From the NCBI GenBank assembly GCA_036004685.1, contig DASYRE010000046.1:1-64000 (forward strand): a stretch of 64,000 bases of DNA. Direction: 5' to 3'. Both the position numbers and the translations under genes were made by a program. The DNA is from Candidatus Polarisedimenticolia bacterium (GTDB lineage Bacteria; Acidobacteriota; Polarisedimenticolia; Gp22-AA2; AA152). How positions within the stretch are numbered: position 1 is the stretch's first letter; every line of letters begins with the position of its first letter. The notes beneath the pieces are model-generated. The model had not been told where the DNA came from and ran no database searches. It saw nothing but the letters and a program-made list of their open reading frames with translations. Shown piece after piece: positions 7,818 through 18,100 of the stretch.

Positions 7818-9365
7818 ATGCCTTCCCCCCGCGCCTGGACGCTCGCCGCCATGATTCTGGGATCGAGCCTGACGTTCATCGACGCGACCGTCGTGAACGT
7901 GGCGCTGCCGGCGCTCCAGGCGGATCTCGACGCTACCATCACCGAAGTCCAGTGGGTCATCGAGGCTTACGCCCTGTTCCTCGGGGCGCTGATTCTGGTC
8001 GGCGGCTCGCTGGGAGACCAGCTCGGGCGCAAGCGCGTCTTCCTCGCCGGGGTGGCGCTGTTCACGACCGCGTCGGCGCTGTGCGGCCTGGCGGGCTCGG
8101 CGCGCGTGTTGATCGCCGGCCGGGCGCTCCAGGGCATCGGCGCCGCGTTCCTCGTCCCCGGCAGCCTGGCGATCATCAGCGCGACGTTCGACGACGCCGG
8201 CCGGGGCCGCGCCATCGGAACCTGGTCGGGGTTCAGCGCGATGACTTCGGCCCTCGGACCGATCGCCGGCGGCTGGCTCATCGAGCACGTGAGCTGGCGC
8301 GCCGTGTTCTTCCTGAACCTGCCGCTGGCGGCGGTCGTGGTGGCGCTTGCCTGGCGCTTCACGGCGGAGAGCCGCGATCCGTCGCGCCTCGGCCACGTCG
8401 ATTGGACCGGCGCGGCGCTGGCGGTCGGCGGCCTCGGCGGGATCGTGTTCGGCCTGCTCGAGTGGCCAAGCCTCGGCGCGAGCCCCCCGGTGCTCGGCGG
8501 GATCGCGGCGGGCGCCGCCGCGCTCGCGCTTCTCGTGCCGGTCGAACGGCGGGCGCGGAACCCGATGCTGCCGTTGAGACTGTTCCGCTCGCGGCCGTTT
8601 ACGCTCGCGAACCTCCTCACGCTGCTGCTGTACGCCGGTCTTGGCGTCACTCTGTTCGTCGTCCCCATGAACCTCATCCAGGTCCAGCACTACACCGCGA
8701 CGTCGGCGGGCGCCGCGTTCCTGCCGTTCCCCCTGATCCTGTTCGCGTTGTCGCGCTGGTCGGGCGGTCTGGTCGCCCGGATGGGCAGCCGCTTGCCGCT
8801 GACTCTCGGACCGCTGATCAGCGCGGCGGGGCTGGCCCTGTACGCGAGACCGGGCGTCGGAGGCCCGTACTGGACGACGTTCTTCCCGGCGATCGTGGTG
8901 CTCGGCCTCGGCATGGCGATCACCGTCGCGCCCTTGACGACGACCGCGATGGGCGCCGTGGAGCGCGACCATGCGGGCGTCGCGTCGGGCGTCAACAACG
9001 CGGTGGCGCGCGTCGCCGGGCTGCTCGCCATCGCGGTCTTCGGAGCGCTGCTGGTGAGGACCTTCGATACGCGGGTCCGGCTCCGCCTCGACCCCCTCGA
9101 GTTGCCGTCCCCGGTGAGGACGGCGATCGATCGTGAGCTACCGAAGATGGCGGGCGCCGAGCTGGATTCCGTGCCGTCCATGGCGCCGGCGCAGCGGGCC
9201 GCCGTCCGGCGGGCGATCGACGAGGCGTTCGTCTCAGGGTTTCGCCTGGTGATGATCGGCGCGGCGGCGCTGGCTCTTGCCGCCGCGATCGCCGGCGCGT
9301 CGATCCGCGGCAGATCCGCGACGGGGTCGTTGGACCAGAGCCCTCCCGGTGGTAGGATTTCTTGA
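7818..9365 (+). CDS. DHA2-family MFS drug efflux transporter
   Basis: 515 residues, about 14 predicted membrane helices. It carries hallmarks of the EmrB/QacA (DHA2) drug:H+ antiporters: LTFIDATVVNVALPAL in helix 1, motif A (GGSLGDQLGRKRVFLAG), GRALQGIGAAFLVPGSLAII and motif C around GPIAGGWLIEHVSWRAVFF. It probably exports hydrophobic compounds across the inner membrane using the proton gradient; its substrates cannot be read from sequence. CATAAT ends 5 bases before the ATG and no Shine-Dalgarno is visible, so the transcript may be leaderless. No membrane-fusion or TetR-type regulator gene is adjacent. Confidence 0.9.
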   Translation: MPSPRAWTLAAMILGSSLTFIDATVVNVALPALQADLDATITEVQWVIEAYALFLGALILVGGSLGDQLGRKRVFLAGVALFTTASALCGLAGSARVLIAGRALQGIGAAFLVPGSLAIISATFDDAGRGRAIGTWSGFSAMTSALGPIAGGWLIEHVSWRAVFFLNLPLAAVVVALAWRFTAESRDPSRLGHVDWTGAALAVGGLGGIVFGLLEWPSLGASPPVLGGIAAGAAALALLVPVERRARNPMLPLRLFRSRPFTLANLLTLLLYAGLGVTLFVVPMNLIQVQHYTATSAGAAFLPFPLILFALSRWSGGLVARMGSRLPLTLGPLISAAGLALYARPGVGGPYWTTFFPAIVVLGLGMAITVAPLTTTAMGAVERDHAGVASGVNNAVARVAGLLAIAVFGALLVRTFDTRVRLRLDPLELPSPVRTAIDRELPKMAGAELDSVPSMAPAQRAAVRRAIDEAFVSGFRLVMIGAAALALAAAIAGASIRGRSATGSLDQSPPGGRIS

Positions 9366-9470
9366 AGCTCGAAGCGGCGACCGTAGTCCGCGACGACGGC
9401 CGGCCCTCGTTGCGGTCGGCAGGTTGCCGACCGTGCGATCCCTAAGCGATCTGGCGCAAGGAGACAGACC

Positions 9471-9851
9471 ATGTTCACGAACGGGAAGCCATTTTCCAGT
9501 TTTTCGGTGAACGATTTGCAGAAGGCGAAGGAGTTCTATCACCGCACGCTCGGATTGGAGGTCTCTGAAAAGCCAGAAGGACTGGAGCTGCACGTTCCGG
9601 GCCAGGCGAAAATCTTCATGTATCCCAAGCCGAACCACACGCCGGCGACCTTCACCGTCCTCAATTTCCCCGTTGCCGACATCGAGGAAACGGTCGACGA
9701 GCTCTCCCGGAAGGGCGTGCGCTTCGAGCACTATGATGAACCCAACATCAAGACCAACGAGAAGGGGATCGCGCGCTGTCAGGGCGCCCCCAGCATCGCG
9801 TGGTTCAAGGATCCCGCGGGGAACATCCTGTCGGTGCTCGAAGAGAAGTAA
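9471..9851 (+). CDS. VOC superfamily (glyoxalase-like) protein
   Basis: 126 residues with the vicinal-oxygen-chelate fold: two beta-alpha-beta-beta-beta units, opening with [21 protein letters not shown] and closing with [16 protein letters not shown]. Members bind a divalent metal and include glyoxalases, dioxygenases and antibiotic-resistance proteins; this single-domain form would act as a dimer. A clear AAGGAG precedes the ATG. It lies 54 bases before the osmoprotectant transporter genes but has no obvious functional tie to them. Reaction unknown. Confidence 0.85.
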   Translation: MFTNGKPFSSFSVNDLQKAKEFYHRTLGLEVSEKPEGLELHVPGQAKIFMYPKPNHTPATFTVLNFPVADIEETVDELSRKGVRFEHYDEPNIKTNEKGIARCQGAPSIAWFKDPAGNILSVLEEK

Positions 9852-9905
9852 GTCCTCCATAACGAGGGATCCCTCCGCTCTCGGCGTCCGGAGTCGGGGA
9901 GGCGT

Positions 9906-10712
9906 GTGGCCGATTCGGCGAGGCCGGTGATCGAGCTCCGGGAGGTGAGCCGCCGTTACGGCGACACGCTCGCGGTGGATCGCGTGTCGCTCTCCGTCGG
10001 GCGCGGAGAGCTGGTCGTCCTGCTGGGAGGCTCGGGGAGCGGCAAGACCACCACGCTCAAGATGGTGAACCGGCTCATCGAGCCCAGCTCCGGCGGGATC
10101 TTCGTCGACGGTGCGGAGGCGCAGTCGGTTCCAGGTCCCGAGCTGCGCCGGCGGATCGGCTACTGCTTCCAGCAAGTCGGCCTGTTTCCGCATCTCACCG
10201 TCGCCGGGAACATCGCTGTCACCCCGTCGCTGCTCGGCTGGGATGCGGGCCGCATCGCCCGTCGCGTGGACGAGCTACTCGATCTCGTCGAGCTGGACCC
10301 CGCCGCGTTTCGCGACCGGCGGCCGTCCGAGCTGTCGGGCGGGCAGCAGCAACGGGTCGGCGTCGCCCGAGCGCTCGCGGCCGAGCCCAAGGTCATGCTG
10401 CTGGACGAGCCGTTCGGCTCCCTCGACCCTCTCACGCGCGATCGGATCCAACAATCGTTCCAGCGGATCCGGCGGCGGCTCGAACTGACGGCCATCTTCG
10501 TCACCCACGACATGATCGAGGCGCTTCTTCTCGGCGACCGGGTGGCGGTGATGAACCATGGCAGGCTGGTCCAGGTCGGGACGCCGGAGGAGCTTGTGCG
10601 CCGGCCGGCCGACGACTACGTCGCGAGCCTGATGGCGACGCCGGCCCGGCAGGCCGGAGCGCTGAAGGATCTGGTGGGAGGGGAGTCGGGGAAAAGGCAG
10701 GAACCGCGATGA
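9906..10712 (+). CDS. Osmoprotectant ABC importer, ATP-binding subunit
   Basis: 268-residue ABC ATPase of the OpuBA/OsmV type. It has Walker A LLGGSGSGKTTTLKMVN, the Q-loop in CFQQVGLFPHLTV, signature LSGGQQQRVGVARAL, Walker B VMLLDEPFGSLDP and the switch His in VTHDMIEALLLGD. There is no C-terminal CBS pair, unlike OpuAA/ProV. The gene starts at GTG and overlaps the next gene by 4 bases (ATGA), so it is translationally coupled to the permease/binding protein at 10709. Together they would import quaternary ammonium osmolytes such as glycine betaine or choline; the ligand is an inference. Confidence 0.88.
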   Translation: MADSARPVIELREVSRRYGDTLAVDRVSLSVGRGELVVLLGGSGSGKTTTLKMVNRLIEPSSGGIFVDGAEAQSVPGPELRRRIGYCFQQVGLFPHLTVAGNIAVTPSLLGWDAGRIARRVDELLDLVELDPAAFRDRRPSELSGGQQQRVGVARALAAEPKVMLLDEPFGSLDPLTRDRIQQSFQRIRRRLELTAIFVTHDMIEALLLGDRVAVMNHGRLVQVGTPEELVRRPADDYVASLMATPARQAGALKDLVGGESGKRQEPR

Positions 10713-12271
10713 GAGAGCAGCTCGCTCTGCTGCCGGAGTACCTGACCGACCATCTCCAGCTCACCCTCCTGGCGCTGCTCCTGGGTTCGATCGTGAGCGT
10801 CCCGATCGGAATCTGGTCGACCCGTCGCCGGCGTCTCGGCGCGGCGGTCCTCGTCGTCGCCGGCGTGATCCAGACGATCCCGAGCCTCGCCCTGTTGGCG
10901 GTGATGGTCCCGCTTCTCGCCTGGCTGGGCGCGCTCGCCTCCGGCGCCGGGATCGAGATTCGCAGCATCGGCTTCCTCCCGGCGATCGTCGGATTGACGC
11001 TCTACAGCATCCTTCCCATCCTGCAGAACACCATCATCGGGATCAACGGGGTCGACCCCGCGCTCCGCGAGGCGGCCCGCGGCGTCGGCATGACCGATCG
11101 GCAGCAGCTCTGGCGGGTCGAGCTGCCGCTGGCGATGCCGGTGATCGTGGGCGGGATCCGGACCTCCACCGTGTGGGTCGTGGGGATCGCGACGCTGTCG
11201 ACGCCGGTGGGGGCGAGCAGCCTCGGGAACTACATCTTCAGCGGCCTGCAGACTCGCAATTTCAAAGCGGTCCTGGTGGGCTGCGCGAGCGCCGCCGGTC
11301 TCGCCATCGGCCTCGACACCCTGGTGCGGGCGCTGGAAACGGGAATCCGCCAGCGACGGCCCCAGCTCACCGCCGGCGCGGCCGGAATCTTGGGCGTCCT
11401 GACGCTCTACGCCGCCGCCAGCTTCGGGATGGGGGCGGCGGCGGGCGACCGCCCGGTTCTCATCGGCGCCAAGACCTTCACCGAGCAGTACGTCCTGGGC
11501 GAGATCCTGGCCACCCACGTCCGGCGCGAAACCGGCCGGAGCGCGAAGGTGGTCCCCTCGCTCGGATCGACCGTGGCGTTCGACGCCCTGCGCGCCAACG
11601 ACATCGACGCCTACGTCGACTACTCCGGAACGATCTGGGCGACGATCATGAAACGGACGGGGATCCCGCCCGATCGGAGCGAGGTGCTGGAGGAGGTCGG
11701 GCGATACCTGAAGAGGGAGCACGGGATCACGCTCGTCGGCGCTCTGGGGTTCGAGAACGCCTATGCCCTGGCGATGCGGGCGGATCGCGCGCGGCAGCTC
11801 GGCGCCGACTCCCTCAGCAGGCTGGCGGTGCACGCCCGGTCGCTCGAGATCGCGGGGGACTACGAGTTCTTCAGCCGGCCGGAATGGGCCGCGCTCGAGC
11901 GCGTCTACGGCTTCGCCTTCCGGGCCCGCCGAAGCATGGACCCCACGCTGATGTACCAGGCGGTGGCCGAGTCCCAGGTGGACGTCATCAGCGCCTTCAC
12001 CACCGACGGCCGGATTGCGGCCTACCACCTGGCGATCCTCGAGGATGACCGTCATGCCATCCCTCCCTACGACGCCATCATCCTGGTCGGCCCGCGCCTG
12101 GCCCGGGAGCGGCCGGAAGCTCTGGCCGCTCTGCGCGAGCTCTCCGGATCGATTCAGCCGGAGGAGATGCGGCGCATGAATTCCGCCGTGGACCGGGAAG
12201 GGCGCAGTCCCGGTGAGGTCGCGCGAGACTTTCTCGACCGCCTTCCCGGATCCCGGCGGACCGGTTCTTAA
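10709..12271 (+). CDS. Osmoprotectant ABC importer, fused permease and substrate-binding protein
   Basis: 520 residues. About residues 1-235 form the permease domain, with six helices and the EAA-type loop ALREAARGVGMTDRQQLWRVELP. This is followed by a short hydrophobic link (AAGILGVLTLYAAASFG) and an OpuAC/QAT-type binding domain starting at DRPVLIGAKTFTEQYVLGEI. Fusion of permease and binding protein keeps the receptor tethered outside the membrane and is a known arrangement in OpuA/OpuB-like importers. With the ATPase it makes a complete two-gene system. Ligand (betaine, carnitine, choline) not determined. Confidence 0.88.
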   Translation: MREQLALLPEYLTDHLQLTLLALLLGSIVSVPIGIWSTRRRRLGAAVLVVAGVIQTIPSLALLAVMVPLLAWLGALASGAGIEIRSIGFLPAIVGLTLYSILPILQNTIIGINGVDPALREAARGVGMTDRQQLWRVELPLAMPVIVGGIRTSTVWVVGIATLSTPVGASSLGNYIFSGLQTRNFKAVLVGCASAAGLAIGLDTLVRALETGIRQRRPQLTAGAAGILGVLTLYAAASFGMGAAAGDRPVLIGAKTFTEQYVLGEILATHVRRETGRSAKVVPSLGSTVAFDALRANDIDAYVDYSGTIWATIMKRTGIPPDRSEVLEEVGRYLKREHGITLVGALGFENAYALAMRADRARQLGADSLSRLAVHARSLEIAGDYEFFSRPEWAALERVYGFAFRARRSMDPTLMYQAVAESQVDVISAFTTDGRIAAYHLAILEDDRHAIPPYDAIILVGPRLARERPEALAALRELSGSIQPEEMRRMNSAVDREGRSPGEVARDFLDRLPGSRRTGS

Positions 12272-12287
12272 GTCGGCGGCAAGACGG

Positions 12288-12383
12288 ATGAAAACGCCGC
12301 CGGCCGAGGTCAAGCCTGTCTTCGAGCAGCGCCTGCGTGAAGTCTTCCACGAGCGCCATGCCGTCGAATCATGCCTTGGATAG
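12288..12383 (+). pseudogene. Fragment copied from the radical SAM gene
   Basis: A 31-codon open stretch contains PPAEVKPVFEQRLREVFHER. This matches LPAEVKPVFEERLHEVFPER of the radical SAM protein encoded at 3189-4238. At DNA level, 47 of 53 bases are identical by eye between 12303-12355 and 3962-4014. Nothing else of the gene is present, so this is a relic of a duplication or of a second, deleted paralogue. It lies directly after the osmoprotectant operon, in a 332-base gap that otherwise shows no gene. Confidence 0.6.
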
Positions 12384-12603
12384 GTGCCGACCTGGGGCTG
12401 GCCCTCAGCCGGCCGGGTCGACCAAGGGATGTCAGGTCTCGGCCGGACGCCGCGGTCGGGCCCAGCCCGACGGGCTCAGCCTGACATCGGTTTGCGGCCG
12501 ACGGGCAAATCACCCTACTTGAATCGCCCGCGGGGCGGGCCGAGAATGGAATGAGCCGTCGAGGGGGTGGGGTGAAACGGAAAGCAGCGCGACGGAGGTT
12601 CTG

Positions 12604-13167
12604 ATGGACAACAACGCGGTGATTGCCATCGTAGCGGTGATCGCTATCGTGGCTCTTGGACTGGCCATTTGGTCCGCGGTTCGCAGGCGTCAAAGCAGCC
12701 ATCTCCGGGATCAGTTCGGGCCCGAGTACGGCAAGGCGGTCGAAACCTTCGGCGGCCCTCGCTCGGCGGAGCGCGAGCTGGCGGCGCGAGAGAAGCGGGT
12801 CAAATCGTTCGACATCCATCCGCTGTCGCTCGATCAGCAGCGGGGGTTCACGAAGGCCTGGGAGGAGGCTCAGATACGGTTCGTGGACGATCCGCCGGCG
12901 GCGGTCACCGACGCCGATGGGCTGGTCAAGGAAGTGATGCAGGCGCGGGGCTATCCGATGGTCGACTTCGAGCAGCGCGCCGCGGACATTTCGGTGGATC
13001 ACCCCGAGGTGGTCAACCACTATCGGGCCGCCCGGGCGATCGCGGTGACGAACCGGGAGGGCAAGGCCATGACCGAGGACCTGCGGCAGGCGCTGGTCCA
13101 TTACCGGGCCTTGTTCGAGGATCTTTTGGAGACGGCGCCGCCCCAACGCAGGGTGAGCGCCCGGTAG
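12604..13167 (+). CDS. Membrane-anchored protein of unknown function
   Basis: 187 residues: one N-terminal membrane anchor (AVIAIVAVIAIVALGLAIW), a basic stop-transfer RRRQ, then a soluble charged domain with GPEYGKAVETFGGPRSAEREL and AVTDADGLVKEVMQARGYP. I recognise it as a conserved type found scattered in soil bacteria but know no function. ACGGAGG precedes the ATG. The N-out/C-in orientation predicted from the positive residues places the soluble domain in the cytoplasm. Confidence 0.75.
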   Translation: MDNNAVIAIVAVIAIVALGLAIWSAVRRRQSSHLRDQFGPEYGKAVETFGGPRSAERELAAREKRVKSFDIHPLSLDQQRGFTKAWEEAQIRFVDDPPAAVTDADGLVKEVMQARGYPMVDFEQRAADISVDHPEVVNHYRAARAIAVTNREGKAMTEDLRQALVHYRALFEDLLETAPPQRRVSAR

Positions 13168-13490
13168 GAAGGAAGGAGAGGCCAGGGTCGCGCGGGTGGG
13201 GGCTCAGGCTCCGGCCCGCGCGGCTCGCGGAGGTGGAAGCAGCGCCGCGATTCTTATCGCCCGCTCCGTCCGCACCTGCGCGAGCGTGCATTGCCTGGGC
13301 GACTTGTCCGGCCTCCAGCGCAAGAAACGCGTTCCATGGCGGAACCGATTCCCCGTGAAGTGATCGTACCTCACTTCGACCACCAAGCGTGGCGCGAGAG
13401 GAACCCATTCCCCGAGCGCTGGGTGGACCAGCGGCTCGGACCGCCGGGAGCCGCTCCCGTGAACCCCGGCGGATGAATGAGCGGCTCGAG
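13168..13490. other. Intergenic region, possible tiny ORF only
   Basis: 323 bases between convergent genes. One in-frame stretch from an ATG at 13336 to 13476 (46 codons) lacks a ribosome-binding site and resembles nothing I know. I do not call it as a gene. Confidence 0.4.
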
Positions 13491-14114
13491 CTACATCGCG
13501 AGGCGGCGGCGCGGCGGGAGACGGCCCGGGCGCCGGCCGTGGCGGTCGCCGGGATCCAGCATCACGTAGCGCAGCGGACGTCCTTCGTCGACGCAGCGCA
13601 GCATCAATCCGCCGCGGCTCATGTCGCCCCGGCCCACGAACTCTGCCGGGAAGCGCACCCGGTCGCCGAGGACGCCAGTGAGAAGATCGAGGTATTTCCC
13701 GGTGGCGATGCTCCCCAGCAGGATGAAGTGGCATTCGGGTCCCGCCGACGCGGCGAGCCTACCAACGTCGCGCAGGAGCGGCCCGCGATAGCGCCGATCG
13801 GCGGGATCAATTGGAACGTCCGCCAGCCGGCGAAGGAACGACAGCGTGATCGCCTCCTCGGGCCGCCTCAATCCGTAGCCGGGAGTGATGACCAGGGCGC
13901 CGGGAAGGCCGCGCGGCGGGGAGGAGAAGGCGCCGGCGTAGGCCACCTTGCCGCGGAAGTAGAGGCCGCTCAGGAAGGTGAAGACCTCGGAGAGGGGAGC
14001 GCCCCCGGGACTACGGAGCCTGCAGGCCAACTCGAATCCGGCCTTCTCGCTGAGAAGAAGCCCGGCTCGCCGGCCCCCACAGTGCGCGGGGGAAAGAAGA
14101 TAGATGCGCCTCAT
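13491..14114 (-). CDS. Conserved uncharacterised protein
   Basis: 207 residues opening with MRRIYLLSPAHCGGRRAGLL and containing two strongly patterned blocks, FLSGLYFRGKVAYA and LLGSIATGKYLDLL, followed by FPAEFVGRGDMSRGGLMLRC. These look like conserved motifs of a cytoplasmic enzyme. I recall homologues annotated only as hypothetical in diverse bacteria. GSIATGKY resembles but does not match a phosphate-binding loop. The basic tail (RHGRRPGRLPPRRR) may bind nucleic acid. It stands alone, convergent with the gene before it. Confidence 0.7.
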   Translation of the reverse strand: MRRIYLLSPAHCGGRRAGLLLSEKAGFELACRLRSPGGAPLSEVFTFLSGLYFRGKVAYAGAFSSPPRGLPGALVITPGYGLRRPEEAITLSFLRRLADVPIDPADRRYRGPLLRDVGRLAASAGPECHFILLGSIATGKYLDLLTGVLGDRVRFPAEFVGRGDMSRGGLMLRCVDEGRPLRYVMLDPGDRHGRRPGRLPPRRRLAM

Positions 14115-14436
14115 GGCTCATTCTAAAGCCGCGTTCTGCGAAAGAGTATTCTCAGGGAACGGACGCCGCAGCCCGGCCGTGAACTTCCTCGGGAAGAGCT
14201 GCCGGTCCCGGCGGATGGAGGAAAAGCGCCCCTATTAATAATGAACAGGAAGGACCCGGAGGTCATGACGTGCCCACGGCCCGCCCCGTCGCTCGGGTCC
14301 TCTCGGGAGACTTTTCGTGAGAACATAGATGCTTCTGGAATGCAGCTGGGTGGGCGGCTCCGAGGCCTTTGGACTGCCGGGCAGCAGTCGGCTGGGCCGG
14401 TCAGTGGCCTCCGAGCGAAATCAAAGAAGGGAAAGG
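14115..14436. other. Divergent intergenic region
   Basis: 322 bases between the divergent genes starting at 14114 (minus) and 14437 (plus). An AT-rich patch CTATTAATAATG at about 14233-14243 could supply a -10 element, but no -35 partner is clear. No gene seen. Confidence 0.35.
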
Positions 14437-14898
14437 GTGAAAACGAACGGAACGGCGGAAATGACGGGGGCCGGTCGAACCATCTTGCACCGCCTGGCGC
14501 GGGAGGCCGCTTGGGTGCCGGCGACGGTTCTCGTGCTGCACGCAGCCCTCGGAGCGATCTTAGGTCACGAGCCCTACCTCGATCCGGTGATGCACCTGCT
14601 GGGGGGAGCGGCGGCCGCTTTCTTCTTCCGCCACGCCGGCTCAGCGGCCGCGCCGTTACTCGGAGCGCTGACGGACACGGCGCTGGACCTGCTTTCCTTC
14701 GGTCTGACGTGCGCCATCGCCTTGGGGTGGGAATTCGCGGAATTCGTGGTCGACCATATCTTCGACACCAACGTCCAGCTGAGCCTCGGCAACACGATGC
14801 GCGACCTATTCCTCGGAGTCACCGGCGCGCTTCTCTACCTGACGGCCCGAAGCGCGCTGGGCGCCGCCCGCCGCCGGATTGCGGAGACGCGAGACTAG
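14437..14898 (+). CDS. DUF2238-like inner membrane protein
   Basis: 153 residues from the GTG at 14437 (AGAAGGGAAAG upstream); an ATG at 14461 is the alternative. It has four predicted helices. The pattern HLLGGAAAAFFFRH, then ALGWEFAEFVVDHIF and NTMRDLFLGVTGALL, matches the YjdF/DUF2238 membrane family, where a conserved Glu and Asp lie within helices. Function unknown. The coding potential of the longer ORF upstream is poor. Confidence 0.68.
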   Translation: MKTNGTAEMTGAGRTILHRLAREAAWVPATVLVLHAALGAILGHEPYLDPVMHLLGGAAAAFFFRHAGSAAAPLLGALTDTALDLLSFGLTCAIALGWEFAEFVVDHIFDTNVQLSLGNTMRDLFLGVTGALLYLTARSALGAARRRIAETRD

Positions 14899-14948
14899 GC
14901 CTGGCCATAAGCCTCTGCATCGATTTCTACCTGGTCGGCGGGATCATC

Positions 14949-15113
14949 GTGGGGAGACGGCCGATGCCGTGGCTGGCGCTCGGGATGCTCGGAATCTTCG
15001 CGACCTTGTGGTTCTTGCTGCCGCGCGTGCGGGCCCTGCAGCGTCTGGTGATCCGCGGAATGGATCCCTCCAGCTCTCTCGAAGCACCCGGACCGATCGA
15101 TTCGGCCGCTTAG
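14949..15113 (+). CDS. Possible small membrane protein
   Basis: An open stretch right after the DUF2238-like gene encodes a hydrophobic peptide: WLALGMLGIFATLWFLL followed by a basic segment LPRVRALQRLVIRG. The frame is also open and hydrophobic upstream (ISLCIDFYLVGGIIVG) but has no standard start there. I give the GTG at 14949; the ATG at 14964 is the alternative. It could instead be the frameshifted tail of a longer ancestral membrane protein. Low confidence. Confidence 0.33.
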   Translation: MGRRPMPWLALGMLGIFATLWFLLPRVRALQRLVIRGMDPSSSLEAPGPIDSAA

Positions 15114-18100
15114 CGCGCCGCGGCCCGAGCCGGGCTGGCACCCTGGGTGACCGATACCAGGTTGTCGTCGGGATCGCGGTCGATCAGCTTGTTGAAGGGA
15201 TCGATGCCGGCTTTCACCGGCTGCTGATCGACGACCATCTCGAACGTGCTGGCCGAGCCGTCGACGTGGCGCTTCTCGAGGGCCAGCAGGCGCCCTTCGG
15301 ACGGTCCCTTCGGATCGCGGCTCCCGAACACCCCGAAGTCGATCCAATCGTCCATCGGAACTTTCGTCTCGCGCCCCGACCCGTCGGCGTGGTACTTCGC
15401 GGCGCCGACTTCGATCCGCACGACGTACTTGCCGTCGTCGCGCTTCGACCAGGTGGCGGCGACCGCCTTGTTCTCGTACAAGGTGATCTTCCGGAAGAGA
15501 TCGTCGAGGATCGCCCGCCGGTCCTCCGGGACCGCCCTCTGGATGTAGTCCAGGAACTCGATCGAGTAGGTGTAGGGCGGCTGCTGGAATGCCGTCGCCT
15601 TCACGTATTGCGCCAGCGCCGCGTTGAGCGGCTCCTCTCCGACGTAATCCTTGAGGGCGTACATCACCAGGCTTCCCTTGCGGTAGTGGATGTAGGGCTG
15701 GTTCTCCACGAGATAGGAAGGAAGCTCCTCGATCCGCTCGCCGCCGCGCCCTTGCAGGTAGCGGTCCAGCTCGTACTTCAGGAAGCGGCGCATCTTCTCG
15801 GGACCGACGAGGTGCTCCATGACCATCAGGGCCGAGTATTGCGACATCGTCTCGGAAAGCAGGGTGGCGCCCTGGACGTTGCCGCCCATCACCTGGTGCG
15901 CCCACCACTGGTGCGCCACTTCATGGGCCGTGACGTAGGAGACGTAATCGATCGCGTCGGGCCGATCGTCGAGCCGCGCGATGAAGCCGATGCTCTCGGA
16001 GAAGGGAATGGTGTTCGGGAACGACTGCGCGAAGCGCTCGTAACGCGGAAACTCGACGATCCGGACCTGATGGTGCTGATAGGGGCCGAACTCGGTCGTG
16101 AAGTAGTCGAGGGATTTCTTCACGGCCGCAATCATCCGGTCGACGTTGTAGGGATGGCCGGGATGGTAATCGATCTCGATGTCGACGTCGTGCCAGCGGT
16201 CGCGCTTGACGGCGTAACGGGCCGACAGGTAGGCGAAGAAATCGAAAATCGGGGAGTCCATCTCGTAACGGAAATAGCGCCGGCCGTTGGCGGTCCATTC
16301 CCGCTTGAGATATCCCGGGGCAATGGCCATCTGATCCGGGCTGGTGCTGACCGTGGTGGCGAAGCGCACCCAGTCCGCCTCACCGGAGAGGTAGTTGTCG
16401 GCGCGCGCCGAGGCGTCGTCGATCTTGGGGAAGCGCTGCACGGGAGGCAAATCGCGGCGGCGGCGCTCGGTCGGATCGTCCAACTCGGCGGTCTTGGAAT
16501 AGCCGACGTGGGGGAAGAAGTCGGCGCTGTTGAAGAACGTGCCGTTGGCGACGAACTGGTTGCGGCTGCCGTTGTTCACGAATCCGCGGTTCTGAATCGC
16601 CAGATCGTAGGTGACCTCCATCCGGCCGCCCGGGGCCAGCGGCGGCTCGAGGCGGTAGATCCGGTAGCCGAGGTCCTTGTCCTCCATGTCGAGCTTTCCG
16701 CCGGACGGCTTCAAGGATCGCACGACGACGTCGGGGTTCAGTGAGAGGTGCAGCCGATCGACCGGCGCCCCCGTCTTGTTCTCCAGATCGTAGCGCCCCC
16801 GGATGGCGACCGAGCGCGTCTCCGGATAGATGTCGACGTCGGCCTCGACGCCGGTGATGCGCGGCTGCGGAAGCCGCAGGTACTTCCGGTACTGCTTCTC
16901 GTAGCGCGCCTGCCGGTCGTAGCCCGTCTTCGTGGGCCGGTAGTGATTCAGGACGTTGGTGTTGTAGAAGATGAAGGCGCCGGCGGCCAGCGTCCCCGCA
17001 GCCGCGGTGACGAGACTCGCAGCGGCGGGGCGCGTCAGCCGCTGGCGGGCGACCCGCAACCGCAGCCGGAGCGAGGCTTCGGAGCCCCGTACCCACAGAA
17101 GGTGCGCCAGGACGACCAGACCCAGACAGACCAGCCCCCAATAGAGATAGAACCAGGCGAGCGGCTGGACGAAATGCCCGTAACCGTTCATGTCGGAATA
17201 AGGGGCGTCCGGAGTCGTGCCGAAACGGTAGAGATGGTGCTCGAGCCGCATCGCGGGCAGGACGAAGCCGGCGATGTAGAATAGGCTCGACGCGAGCCAG
17301 CCGACGAACTTGTTGTCCACCAGGACCTGCACGAACAGGCACAGCGCGGCATAGAACAGGAACTGCGGCAATCCGACCAGGAACAGCCCTTTGAGGTAGA
17401 GCGGGATTTCGAAGTTCGAGTAGCCGGTGCTCGCCTGGTACCCCATGCAGGTCAGCATCACGGCGATCTGCATGACGACGATGATCGCCCCGAGGGCGCA
17501 GAGCTTCGAGGCCCACCCAATCCAGGTCGGAACGGGCAGGGCGTCCAGCAGCTCCGACATCCTCAGGTTGCGCTCGCGCCAGACCATGTCGCCGCTGTAG
17601 AACGTCAGGACCAGGAACAGGAAGAGGCCGAACGAGCCGATGATGGCCCGCAGCATCAGGTTGGTGACGGGGTAAACCTTCGTCCCGTAGATGTCGTCGA
17701 GCGCATAGATGCTCCCGAAGACGTTCAGGAGCCCGGCGAACAGCATCACCATGAACGGCGCGCCCCGCAGAGCGCCCAGCGTCTCGATGCGCGTCTGGCG
17801 CACGAACTGTGACCAGGCCGCCGAGCGGCCGAAAGCTCGCGGGGCGGCGGGCAAAGGCGCCGAGGCCGCCGCCGGAGCGCCGGCCGCCGCGCTCTCGGCT
17901 TCCATCTGCCGCCGCGTGCTGCGGCGGGCGCCGCCGCCCGCGACGGTCGTGAATCGGAAGCGCGCCCAGGTGAAGACTAGGACCACGGCCGCGACCGCCA
18001 GCCAAAGGAGGCGGTTCTCGAGAAGAATGCCGCGCAAAGGCATCGCGCCGGTGTTCTTCTCGATCACCGTCCAGTAGCGCGTCACCAGCTCGAACGCCCC

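Noticed and set aside
10709-12271. Possible sequencing-error fusion of permease and binding protein
   Set aside because: The fused layout is established for this importer family and the junction is in frame with a natural hydrophobic linker.
13336-13476. 46-codon ORF MAEPIPREVIVPHFDHQAW...
   Set aside because: No ribosome-binding site, no recognised homology, lies in a gap between convergent genes.
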